Origin: Acidobacteriota bacterium
GTDB taxonomy: Bacteria > Acidobacteriota > Terriglobia > Terriglobales > Acidobacteriaceae
Length of the DNA stretch: 64,000 bases
Assembly: GCA_021792135.1 (NCBI GenBank)
Contig: JAJYVF010000009.1
Coordinates: forward strand, 94,324 to 158,323
Direction of reading: 5' to 3'
This document shows positions 9,454-19,200 of this stretch, in pieces (position 1 is the stretch's first letter; every line of letters starts with the position of its first letter). The translations under genes and the position numbers were made by a program. The notes below the pieces were generated by a model, which saw nothing but the letters and a program-made list of their open reading frames with translations, ran no database searches and was not told the DNA's origin.

Positions 9454-11520
9454 ATGGCTGGAGGAATGGTGTTGAAGCCTGGTATTGCCCGCATTCTGTC
9501 CCTGCTTGTTGTTGCCGGCTGCATCCTGCCTGCCGGCGGGAGGCTTTCTGCGCAGACTGAGACGCTGCCTGTCATGCCCCTGCCCGCGCATGTTGTCGCG
9601 GGGCAGGGGCAATTTGTCATTGACGGCAGTTTCAACCTGGCGCTGCACGGCTACACGGAGCCTCGGCTGGAGCGGGCGCGAACGCGGTTCCTGATGCGGC
9701 TTTCGCGGGAAACGGGGATTCCGCTGTGGCGTGAGGCGCAGTTCAATCAGGCGCACTTCATTGTCGAGACGGGCGGAGCCAGCAAGCCGGTGCAGCAGCT
9801 GGGCGAGGATGAGTCGTATCATCTGGAGATTTCCTCCGCGCAGGTGCGGCTGACGGCGCCGAATCCGCTGGGGGTGCTGCACGGGTTGCAGACCTTTCTG
9901 CAACTGGTGAGGATCACGCCGCAGGGCTTCAGTGTTCCGGCGGTGACCATTGACGACCAGCCGCGCTTTCCCTGGCGCGGGCTGATGATCGACAGCAGCC
10001 GTCACTTCATGCCCATCCCGACGATCGAGCGGACGCTGGACGGCATGGAAGCGGCGAAGCTGAATGTGCTTCACTGGCACATCTCCGACGATCAGGGATT
10101 CCGGGCCGAGAGCCTGAAGTTTCCGCTGCTGCAGAAGGACGGCTCGGACGGCCTGTATTACACGCAGGACCAGATCGGCGAAGTGATCAACTACGCGCGC
10201 GACCGCGGCATCCGGGTGGTTCCGGAGTTCGATATGCCGTGCCACACGCAGTCGTGGCTGGTGGGCTATCCGAAGCTGGCGGCGGGGCCGGGGCCGTACC
10301 ACATCGCCACGCATATGGGTGTGCACGATGCGGCCATGGATCCGACCAAAGAGTCGACGTATAAGTTCATCGATACCTTCATCGGGGAGATGGCTGAACT
10401 ATTCCCCGACACGTACTTCCACATCGGCGGCGATGAGTGCAACGGGAAGGAATGGAACAGCAATCCGCAGATCCAGAGCTACATGCACGCGCACGGAATC
10501 GCCAGCAACGCGGCGCTGCAGGCGTACTTCACCGCGAGGGTGCAGAAGCTGGTTGCCAGGCACCACAAGATCATGGAGGGCTGGGACGAAGTTCTGCAGC
10601 CGGGTACGCCGAAGGATGTCGTGATCCAGTCGTGGCGCGGGCAGGCTTCGCTGGCGGAGGCCGCGCGGCAGGGCAATCGCGGGATCCTCTCGACCGGCTA
10701 CTACATCGATCTGAACCAGCCGGCCGGGGAGCATTATCTGGTCGATCCGCTGGGAGGCGATGCGGCCAGTCTGACGCCGGAGCAGAAGAAGCTGGTTCTG
10801 GGCGGCGAGGCGACGATGTGGGCGGAATATGTGTCGCCGGAGAATATCGACAGCCGCATCTGGCCGCGTACCCTGGCGATCGCAGAACGGCTGTGGTCGC
10901 CGCAGGATGTGCGCGACGTGGGATCGATGTACAAGCGGCTGGCGATTGTGGCGCAGAAGCTGGAGTCCTGCGGGATCGATCCGCGGGCGGAGACCGATGC
11001 CATGCTGCAGAGGATGAGCGGCAATGGCGATCCTGAGGCTCTGAAGGTGCTGGCGGCGGTGGTGGAGCCGCCCGAGGGGTATACGCGCAACGATCACACC
11101 AATTTCAACACCTTTACCCCGCTGAACCGGCTGGTGGATGCGGTTCCTCCGGAGAGCGTTACGGGGCGGGAGTTCCAGCAGCTCGCCGAGGCCATCGCTT
11201 CCGGGCAGGCGAGCCAGCAGCAGTGGCAGCAGGCGAGAAGGTGGCTGACGCTGTGGCGCGATAACGACGCGCGGCTGCAGCCTTTGCTGAGCAAGTCGAG
11301 CATTACGGAGGAGCTGATCCCGGTATCGCACAACCTGAAGGAGGTTGCGGTGATCGGGCTGCAGGCTCTGGATGCGCTCGAAAACCACGGTTCCATCGCT
11401 GCCGACCAGCGGGAGAGGGATCTGAAGACGGTGCAGGCGGCGGCGAAGCAGCAGGCGACGCTGCTGGATGCGGTGGCGCCCTCGGTCGAGCTGCTGGTGC
11501 AGGCGACGAAATCGGAGTAG
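9454..11520 (+). CDS. GH20 beta-N-acetylhexosaminidase, secreted
   Basis: About 688 residues with a signal peptide (ILSLLVVAGCILPAGGRLSA). The GH20b N-terminal domain is followed by the TIM barrel (PRFPWRGLMIDSSRHF and NVLHWHISDDQGFR). The catalytic pair in HIGGDECNGKEW is at about residues 327-328. GH20 enzymes cleave terminal beta-GlcNAc/GalNAc from glycans or chitin fragments by substrate-assisted catalysis. Start is uncertain: GTG 9448, ATG 9454, or GTG 9469/TTG 9472 just after a GGAGGA ribosome site. All give a usable leader. It is followed by the GH27 gene 52 bp downstream, so the two are probably one operon. Confidence 0.93.
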   Translation: MAGGMVLKPGIARILSLLVVAGCILPAGGRLSAQTETLPVMPLPAHVVAGQGQFVIDGSFNLALHGYTEPRLERARTRFLMRLSRETGIPLWREAQFNQAHFIVETGGASKPVQQLGEDESYHLEISSAQVRLTAPNPLGVLHGLQTFLQLVRITPQGFSVPAVTIDDQPRFPWRGLMIDSSRHFMPIPTIERTLDGMEAAKLNVLHWHISDDQGFRAESLKFPLLQKDGSDGLYYTQDQIGEVINYARDRGIRVVPEFDMPCHTQSWLVGYPKLAAGPGPYHIATHMGVHDAAMDPTKESTYKFIDTFIGEMAELFPDTYFHIGGDECNGKEWNSNPQIQSYMHAHGIASNAALQAYFTARVQKLVARHHKIMEGWDEVLQPGTPKDVVIQSWRGQASLAEAARQGNRGILSTGYYIDLNQPAGEHYLVDPLGGDAASLTPEQKKLVLGGEATMWAEYVSPENIDSRIWPRTLAIAERLWSPQDVRDVGSMYKRLAIVAQKLESCGIDPRAETDAMLQRMSGNGDPEALKVLAAVVEPPEGYTRNDHTNFNTFTPLNRLVDAVPPESVTGREFQQLAEAIASGQASQQQWQQARRWLTLWRDNDARLQPLLSKSSITEELIPVSHNLKEVAVIGLQALDALENHGSIAADQRERDLKTVQAAAKQQATLLDAVAPSVELLVQATKSE

Positions 11521-11572
11521 GGGACCGAACCGGCGCAGGGGGTTGTGAACTTCCAGGGACGGAGAAAGACAG

Positions 11573-13267
11573 ATGAGGGAACAACTCGGAATGGGGAGAG
11601 GCATTCGTCGCGGAGTTCGGATTCCGGCGTATCTCCGCATGGTTTTGCTGGGGGCGCTGGTTTTCTGCGCAGCTCCTGCGGGCAGGGCCGCGCCGATCAA
11701 TGGAAACCTGGCGCTGGTTCCCCCGATGGGGTGGAATGACTGGGCGCACTACCAGTGCAATTTCACGGCACAGACGATTCTCGACAATGCGCAGGCGCTG
11801 GTGAAGACCGGGCTGGCGGCGCGCGGCTACGACACCGTGACCATCGACGACTGCTGGATGCTGAAGGATCGGGACGCGAACGGGAACCTGCAGCCCGATC
11901 CGCAGCGGTTTCCCCACGGGATGAAGGCGGTTGCCGATACGGTGCACGGGCTGGGGCTGAAGTTCGGCATCTACGAGGATTCGGGCTATGACACCTGCGG
12001 CGGATTTGCCGGCAGCGGCGTGCCGAAGGGCGGGGGCAAGGATCACTTTCTGCAGGATGCGAAGCTGTTTGCCTCCTGGGGCGTGGATTACCTGAAGCTC
12101 GATGGCTGCAATGTCTGGGTGCCGAAGGGGGGCAGCAAGAATGCCGCCTACCGGAGCGCCTATGCGGCGGAGGCCGAGGCTCTGAAACAGGTGGGGCGAC
12201 CGACGGTCTTTTCGGAGTCGGCTCCGGCGTATTTCCAGGGAACGCCGGGCTGGTACACCGTACTGACCTGGGTGAAAGGCGACGGCCAGCTGTGGCGCGA
12301 AGGCACCGACATAGCCACTTTCGATGCGGCGAATGCGGATAAGCCGAGGTTCGACAGCGTACTGTGGAACTACGCCTATAACCTGCCGCTGGGGCGCTTT
12401 CAGGAGCCCGGGAACTGGAACGATGCGGATTTCATCATAGGCGGCGACGGCGGCATCACGCTGGCGGAAACGCGCAGCCAGCTGGCGCTGTGGTCGATGA
12501 TGTCGGCGCCACTGATTCTCAGTTCGGACCTCGACAAGCTGAGCCCGCAGGCGATCGGGATCCTGAGCAACAGGGCGGTGATTGCTGTGGATCAGGATCC
12601 GCTGGGGCGCGAGGCCACGCTGGTGCGGCGCAACCAGCAGGTCGATGTGCTCTTCAAGCCGCTGCAGGATGGCGATTACGCCATCGCGGCTGCGAACCGC
12701 GACAGCCAGCCGGTGCGGGTGGAACTGCATCCGGCGGAGTTGGGGTTTGCCGGGAGCGGGTGTCGTCTCGATGCACAGAACCTGTGGACAGGGAGCCGGC
12801 AGACGTCGCTTTCCACGCTGCAGACCGAGGTTGCGGGACAGGATGCGGAGATCTGGCGGGTGCACGCGGGATCCGGCTGCGGAAGGCCGACCCGGACCGG
12901 AGCGATTGTCGCGACGGCCAATGTGCCTGGCCACGATCACGGATTTGAGGGCTATGCGCAGTGCCTCTCGGCGGCGGGGAATGTGGGGGAGTGCCAGGGG
13001 AGTCAGGCTGAAAGCTGGACGGTTGCGGCCGGCGGGGTGCTCAAGGCGGAGGGGAAGTGCCTCGGCGTTGAGGGTGGCAAGCCGGTGATGCAGGCGTGCG
13101 CGGGCGGCGCGGCGGAGCACTGGAGGTACACGCTGGCGGGCAATCTGATCAGCGGCGGTCACCAGTGCCTTACCGGCGGCGAAAGCGGCCTGAGCCTCGC
13201 GGCCTGCGGGCACAACCGGACGGATCAGATCTGGTCCCTTCCGAACGAGGGCGCACCGCACAGATAA
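11573..13267 (+). CDS. GH27 alpha-galactosidase with C-terminal ricin-type lectin domain
   Basis: 564 residues. A signal peptide (about 22-41) is followed by the GH27 barrel, starting ALVPPMGWNDWAHYQCN. The nucleophile should be Asp177 in YLKLDGCN and the acid/base Asp246 in LWREGTDI. After a short beta domain the last 120 residues look like a ricin-B/CBM13 trefoil, with CLSAAGNVGEC, CLGVEGGKPV and CLTGGESGLSL each followed by a W-containing strand. It would cleave terminal alpha-galactose from oligosaccharides outside the cell and use the lectin module to hold substrate. ATG 11573 has a GGAG ribosome site at good spacing. Confidence 0.93.
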   Translation: MREQLGMGRGIRRGVRIPAYLRMVLLGALVFCAAPAGRAAPINGNLALVPPMGWNDWAHYQCNFTAQTILDNAQALVKTGLAARGYDTVTIDDCWMLKDRDANGNLQPDPQRFPHGMKAVADTVHGLGLKFGIYEDSGYDTCGGFAGSGVPKGGGKDHFLQDAKLFASWGVDYLKLDGCNVWVPKGGSKNAAYRSAYAAEAEALKQVGRPTVFSESAPAYFQGTPGWYTVLTWVKGDGQLWREGTDIATFDAANADKPRFDSVLWNYAYNLPLGRFQEPGNWNDADFIIGGDGGITLAETRSQLALWSMMSAPLILSSDLDKLSPQAIGILSNRAVIAVDQDPLGREATLVRRNQQVDVLFKPLQDGDYAIAAANRDSQPVRVELHPAELGFAGSGCRLDAQNLWTGSRQTSLSTLQTEVAGQDAEIWRVHAGSGCGRPTRTGAIVATANVPGHDHGFEGYAQCLSAAGNVGECQGSQAESWTVAAGGVLKAEGKCLGVEGGKPVMQACAGGAAEHWRYTLAGNLISGGHQCLTGGESGLSLAACGHNRTDQIWSLPNEGAPHR

Positions 13268-13304
13268 GAAGCGATGTGAGCCCGGTTCTGGTCAGGGCGA
13301 AACA

Positions 13305-13353
13305 GGAACGGGTCCGGCGAGGACAACTCGCTCACGGGCCCGTTTCCTTTTTC
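13305..13353 (+). terminator. Rho-independent terminator after the GH20-GH27 operon
   Basis: GGAACGGGTCCGGCGAG pairs imperfectly with CTCGC..CGGGCCCGTTTCC across a short loop and is followed by a pyrimidine run (CCTTTTTCC). It begins about 40 bp after the galactosidase stop codon. Confidence 0.65.
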
Positions 13354-14252
13354 CAGCCAGGAGATCCGGCCATGGGCGGGCAGCGGCTGGTTACCGGCGA
13401 GGGTTCTGCCGGTTCCAGGCGCAGACGGAGAGTGGTCTTTGAGCGTGCCGGAGCATCAACCACCGAAGGCCCCTGCTATCGGACCTTCCGGCCTCTCCTC
13501 AATTTTCCTGAGCGGACCACGATCATTCATCGAAATGACCATTCCTCTACCCGGAAAGCGGGATAGGCAGCATCCTGCCGAAATATTGTGATCAAAGAGA
13601 GTGCTACAAATGCCGCAAACCATCGGAGCCTCGCCATTCGGGCGAACTGTGTGCGTGTGCCGCCTTCTGCGCTGCCGCACGCGGCGGACTGCGCCATTCG
13701 GCGCAGCACGGGTTCTGAGGAGCAATCCGGATGCCCGCGACATTCGGAGGCAAACCCTTCAAATTGAGTCGACGGGGAACCAGGACAACTTTGGTCCCTG
13801 TCGTGCAGGTACTTCGGTCAGCCGTACCGCGGGAACAGACAACGGTGGATCGACAGCAACATCGGCCGAGACGCACAACGACGCCAACCCACGCGAAGCG
13901 GTCACTCGGCTTCACCGCGGGTTCGAGCGTGAACACCTCCTTTTCAGTTTCGAGAGCCGCCGTCGGCGTCCAAACCCGGACGCCGGAGCAGCTCGCGATT
14001 CATGGGTCCCGGGCTCTGCAGCAAATCACTGTGTAGCTTTTCGGGGCAGCATGGAAGCTGCCTTGACATTTCCAGCGGGCCATTCATTCGCTGAATCCGA
14101 CGTACTGTTCCGGGGCGTGAGCGCCTCGGGGCGGAGGACAGAGGTCAGCGGTGCTCCCGCCGATGAAAGTTATGCGCAACACTGCCGTGGCTGCGGTCGA
14201 GGGGAAGGCCTGTGAGCCTCGCCGCACGGAAACGAAGGGAAGGAATAACAAA
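13354..14252. other. Non-coding or degenerate stretch upstream of the LuxR-type gene
   Basis: About 900 bp. Several open frames exist, the best being ATG 13731 to stop 14036 with a GAGGAG ribosome site. None resembles a protein I recognise and composition does not favour any. It must contain the promoter of the regulator gene. I see no RNA gene or repeat. Confidence 0.35.
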
Positions 14253-14930
14253 ATGTACAAGCTGATTCTGGCTGACAATCAGGATGTTTTTCGTGCAGGA
14301 ATGGCCAAACTGCTGGGGATCGAAGAAGACTTCCGCATCATCGCGCAGTGCAGGGAGGCGGAGCGTCTCTCCTCGGCGATTCAGTCATTCCCGGACGCAA
14401 TTGTGATCTTTGCTTCCTCGCTGAAGCCGGATCGCCAGACCGTGGTTCCGCAGGTGGTCGCAACCGCCAAAGCCACGATGGTCATTACCGAGGGTGAGGA
14501 GTCGGTTCAGCCGTGGTTTGCGCTCGGAGTGGGCGGAGCGGCGCCGCGGAGCGTGAGCGGCTCTGCGCTGATCGAGTGCCTTCGCAGCGTGGCCAACGGA
14601 AGACGGCAGGTTCGCGCCGGCGGCCAGGGCCCTGCCTTTCAGCACGATGCGGTCGGATCGAGCGTGCGCAATCGGCTGACGCCCAAGGAACTCAAGATCC
14701 TGGCCCTGCTGATGCAGGGCGGCAGGAACAAGGACATCGCGGAGCGGCTGAACACCACCGAGCAGGTGATCAAGAATTATCTGCGGAATATCTACGACAA
14801 GACCGGTGTATCCGATCGCCTGGAGCTGGCACTCTTCACGATCCATCACCGCAGCCTGGCGGAAGCCGCCGAGACGGTGGGCCACCAGCTGATGGAGAGC
14901 GCAAACGCGGCGCGCTACCAGCTGGCCTGA
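14253..14930 (+). CDS. LuxR/NarL-type regulator with atypical receiver domain
   Basis: 225 residues. The N-terminal half has a receiver-like fold beginning YKLILADNQDVFRAGM, with the acidic residues D8 and D11. The usual phospho-acceptor Asp at the end of strand 3 is absent (DAIVIFASSLKPD, Phe53/Ala54), and the conserved Lys is Arg99. The C-terminal half is a normal LuxR-type helix-turn-helix (LTPKELKILALLMQGGRNKDIAERL, then VIKNYLRNIYDKTGV). It is probably a DNA-binding regulator that does not use standard phosphorylation. Start is ATG 14253 behind a strong AAGGGAAGGA ribosome site. No partner kinase is adjacent. Confidence 0.85.
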   Translation: MYKLILADNQDVFRAGMAKLLGIEEDFRIIAQCREAERLSSAIQSFPDAIVIFASSLKPDRQTVVPQVVATAKATMVITEGEESVQPWFALGVGGAAPRSVSGSALIECLRSVANGRRQVRAGGQGPAFQHDAVGSSVRNRLTPKELKILALLMQGGRNKDIAERLNTTEQVIKNYLRNIYDKTGVSDRLELALFTIHHRSLAEAAETVGHQLMESANAARYQLA

Positions 14931-15087
14931 ATCAGACGGGGCTGGCTGCACATGCGCTGGCCAGCACCGTTCCGGGGGGCGGTTCGCAAATCGCCGCAGG
15001 ACAACAGATCCAGCCTGAAGGCCGCCGGGTATACTGGGCCGGGAACGGACCTGATCCCCTATGGAATTGCCCAGCGAGGCCAGGTAA

Positions 15088-16101
15088 ATGGCGCAGTCGC
15101 TGCCGATTGGCATTGCTCTGATCGTTGTGGCCGGCCTGATGGCGGGCGACTGCATGCTGCCGCTGAAGTTCAGCCGCACGTGGCGATGGGAAAATACCTG
15201 GCTGATCTTCACTCTGGTGTCGCTGGTGATTCTGCCGTGGGCTCTGGCTCTGGGTCTGGTCGATCACCTCTTTCAGGCGTATGGCGCGCTGAGCCTGCGG
15301 CAGTTTGCCGTCCCGGTTCTGTTCGGAGCCGGGTGGGGCATCGCGCAGGTGCTGTTCGGGCTCTCGATTCGGCGTCTGGGGCTCGCTCTTGCGTACGCCA
15401 TCATTATCGGGCTGGGGACGCTTCTGGGGACGCTGGTGCCGCTCTTCGCGCAGCATCGGAATCAGGTCAACGGAACGATCCTGACGGAAGTACTGGCAGG
15501 CATTGCCATCATGCTGATCGGCGTCGCGCTCTCGGCCTGGGGCGGACAGATGCGCGAAGGGCAAGCCAGCACCACCGCCAGCGCAGAGCCTTCCGGCGGA
15601 TATTATGCCGCGGTGCTGCTGGCCGTGCTGTGCGGTTTGCTGGCCCCGATGATCAACTACTCATTCGCCTTCGGGCAGGATATTGCCCAGGCGGCCGTTC
15701 GCTTCGGCAATTCAGAAGTGCGTTCTGCCTATGCGGTCTGGCCTGTTGGCCTGGCCGGCGGGCTGGTGCCGAACCTTGGCTACAGCATTTATCTGCTGCG
15801 AAGGAATCGCAGCGGTGCGCTTTTTCAGCCTCTGGCGCCGGACATCATGTGGGCGGTCCTGATGGCCGTCCTCTGGATGGGGTCCATGGCGCTATATGGA
15901 ATGAGCGCGAGCTATCTGGGTTCTTTCGGAACCTCTGTCGGCTGGGGGCTCTTCCAGACCTTCATGATCATGACGGCGATGATCTCCGGGGTGCTGGCCG
16001 GGGAGTGGCGGGGAGCGCCGCGTCCGGCGCGGCTCCTGATGGCGGTCAGCCTGGTGTGCCTGCTGTGTGCCACGGCCCTGCTGGCGGCGGCCAACAGGTG
16101 A
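15088..16101 (+). CDS. RhaT-like L-rhamnose/proton symporter
   Basis: 337 residues with about ten hydrophobic segments. The N-terminus (GIALIVVAGLMAGDCMLPLKF) and the segment ending RWENTWLIFTLVSLVILPWAL match the RhaT family of sugar/proton symporters of the inner membrane. The glycine-rich region GAGWGIAQVLFGLSIRRLG is also typical. No rhamnose catabolic genes are nearby, so the exact sugar is uncertain. It may import sugars freed by the secreted glycosidases upstream; this is inference. It converges with the cellulose synthase gene. Confidence 0.85.
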   Translation: MAQSLPIGIALIVVAGLMAGDCMLPLKFSRTWRWENTWLIFTLVSLVILPWALALGLVDHLFQAYGALSLRQFAVPVLFGAGWGIAQVLFGLSIRRLGLALAYAIIIGLGTLLGTLVPLFAQHRNQVNGTILTEVLAGIAIMLIGVALSAWGGQMREGQASTTASAEPSGGYYAAVLLAVLCGLLAPMINYSFAFGQDIAQAAVRFGNSEVRSAYAVWPVGLAGGLVPNLGYSIYLLRRNRSGALFQPLAPDIMWAVLMAVLWMGSMALYGMSASYLGSFGTSVGWGLFQTFMIMTAMISGVLAGEWRGAPRPARLLMAVSLVCLLCATALLAAANR

Positions 16102-16264
16102 GGCGCGGCTTTTCCGGCCGCGTCACCGTGCAACGGTTGCAGTTCCAGGAGGTCACGCCAATGCGCGTGTGCCCGGGATCGTCTCAGCCGCCGATCTCCG
16201 TGGGCTTCATGGAGCCGGGCGCTTCATTTTTGACCTGGGAGGCTGACGCTCCGCATGCGTGGCT

Positions 16265-19200
16265 TCAATCCCCGGGGAGCAGTTCCAGGCGCCTGCCGGC
16301 GCGATCGGTGAACCATTCGCGGATCCATCTGGCCAGCAGGAAGCTGAGCGCCGTCACAAGCAGCAGGAGAAGGACAAAATACCGGGCCATCCACAGACGC
16401 ATGGCGGCGAACCAGGAGAGATTGCCGATGTGCCAGACACGCCCGCGGAGGTCACAGGAGCGGAATCGTCCATTGCGCAGCAGGGTCACGGCATCGGAGA
16501 AGTCGTCGGACTGGGAGCGGTCGAGCAGCGCCCCGGCGAAGGCGCCGGCGGAGGTGGTATCGCGCAGCGCGATCAGCACGAAAGCGCGCTGGGGAGAGGA
16601 GGGCGATTCGATTTCCTCGGCCATGGCGTCGGCGGCGGCGCCGTGGCTCGGGAAGATATTGGGCAGAGCGGAGCTGGGTATCCATCCGTGGCTGTTCAGA
16701 TCCCGCAACAGTACAGGCAGACCTCGATCGGGGCGGGCCAGCCGGAACCCTGCCGGGCCGATGGTGACGGGCAGCAGAGGAGCGAGCTGTGCGAAGGCGG
16801 GCTGATCGGTGACGGAGCCGAGCACCAGATAATCGCTGTTTCTGTTGATGACGGTATTGGGTCCGGCCACGGTGACGCGGAGAGCAGGGTAGCCGGTCTG
16901 TGCGCCGAAGTGACCCATGAGGTCGAGAAAGAGTGCGATTTCAGCGGCGCTGGGTGTGGATGGGAGGACAACCGTGGTTTGCGACAGATCGGCCATACGC
17001 GTAAAAGGGAAGCCGGCGTGGGCGAATAGCTGAAGATTCGGCATCCGCGTCCACAAGGAAAGGCCGTGCAGGTCGAGGGAGGAGTTGCAGAGGAGTTCTC
17101 CGCGAGGCGGGGCGAGCGAAGTCTGCGCCGCCTTCTGCGCTCCGAAATCGAAATGAAAGAGGATGGTATTTCCAAAGGGCCGGAGGCCGGCGACGGGCAG
17201 AAGGACGACTTGCTGTGCCTCGGCCCATCCGGCGCCCGGGATGAGCGGGATGTCGTTGAGCTGGTACCCGTTGATGACGATGCGCAGAGCCGCGCCCGCG
17301 CCAGCCGCCCAGGCGGTATAGCGGTAGGCAAGATGCAGTCTGATCGTCTGGTGCTCGCCGTAGAAGAGGTCTGGCGGGAGATGAAAGTAAACAGGAACAG
17401 GATGAGAGCCGTCGGTCGCGAGTGCGCTTTGGGATTGGCAGCCGATCAGAGGGGAGGCTGCGCTCACCGGGAGCCACCGCGGTGCGTCTTCCGGGCTGCG
17501 CGGGGGCGGCAGGGGCGCAGGTGCAATGGACAATGTATCGCCGGCCGGCTTCAGAGGCCGGGGGGAAGAAGTGGCCTCAGCGGTTTTCAGGAGCGAGAGA
17601 GTGCGGGCCGCATGCAGCAGCTGATCCTGGTCGCTGCCGGCGACGATGAGGACATTGCCGTAGGGGTCGGATGGGTTATTGCGAACGGCAAGGATCGGTC
17701 CGCTGCCCGCGGGGATGCCGAGAGAGGCCGGTAATGTATCCCGACGATCGGAGAGGATGACAAGATCGCCGGCCGGGATGGAGCCGATCACCGTGGAGAA
17801 GCGGACCGGTTTGGCTCTGGCGAGAAGGCCGAACCAGGAGGCCACGACTCCGCCGGCCTCAAGCTGCTCCGGGCCGGGCGGGGAAAGAAAGACGAGAGGA
17901 ACCACCGTCGAAGACTGCAGGTCCGGGTCGAGGAAGGGCAGCGGAAGCTCGGAAAGATCATTGTGCAGGCGCAGCCGATACCCTGAAACACTGAGTGAGG
18001 AATCGGAGCTGATCCGTGCGCGAACGATCGATGAGGCCTGATCCTCGGGTTCCATCACACCGCTTCCGCTGAACTGAAAGGTCAGAGTATTGTTGCGGAC
18101 CAGCAGGCCCGCAGGGATGGGGATTTCGGTTTCGGCGAAGCCTGCGCCGCCGGGCTGGGGTGAACCGGGGTGAAGGGTGGCGATGACGGTTCCGTTCACG
18201 GCGACGGTCAGCGAGGTTGCCCGCGGATCCAGTTCGGGATCGAGGCTGTAGCGAAGTTTCAGCGTGGCCTGCTGCGGCACCAGCGTAGAGGAAAGATTGA
18301 AGGGGACTGAAGCTGCAGAGCGCGGGCCGCGCATGTCCATGGCGTCCGATACGCCCATATCATCGAGCGTCAGGGTCTGCCGGGTTTTGCTGAGGTCCTG
18401 CGAAGCCGCAGCAGCCTGGTGATCGCTGCGCAGATCGGCGGCGAAAAGCGGATGGCAGCTCAGCAGGAAAAACAGGGCGACCATCGCGGTGACCGCGGAT
18501 TTGGGCACGCGCTGCCGGGCGGAGCTTTCCTTCTCGGGGAAGAAACTTGCGAGGAGCTGATAAATTCCGTAGCCGGCCAGCCGGATTACCCGTGCCAGGC
18601 TGACCAGGGGGCGATCGATCTCGCGGGTTTCGGGCGGCTGCAGCCAGGCATCGGCGCGCGAGTAGAGCGCGCGGGTAAGGGTCTCCTGTTCGGCGATCGT
18701 CTCCGCGGAGAAGGCGACGCGGATTTCTCCGTTGGCCGTGCCGAGAACCGTTGCGGTCACGCGGGCATCGCCGGTGTGCAGGGGAAAGCCGATCTGAAAG
18801 CGGTCGCGCAGCGACAAACAATCTTCGGGCGGCAATTCGATGGCCGCGCCGGTGACCGACATATTGGTGGTCACCGCGATCAGCTGCCGGCCGTCCGGCA
18901 TATGGAGAGAGACAGGGATCCGCGCCTCGATGCGAACCGACCCGCGTCTCTGTTTCTGCTCATGGGCAACCGCGGCCGCGACACCGAGAATGACCATATT
19001 GAAGAGGATCCAGACGAGGTTCATGATCACGGTGCCTGGATGCCGGGTATCGTGGAGGAAGAGCCGCCATGGGGCTACGGCCACTCCGAGGAAATTCAGA
19101 AAGAGCAGCCACGCGGTAGGTGTGGCGATCTTCGTGTCGAAGCGCGTGTCGCTGAGGGTATTTCCCTTGTCAGTGACATTGAACTTACCCAGTCTGGGAT

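Noticed and set aside
13601..14215. Open frames upstream of the LuxR-type gene, including one with a fair ribosome site at 13731
   Set aside because: No similarity to any known protein, odd composition, and two frames compete; not enough to call a gene.
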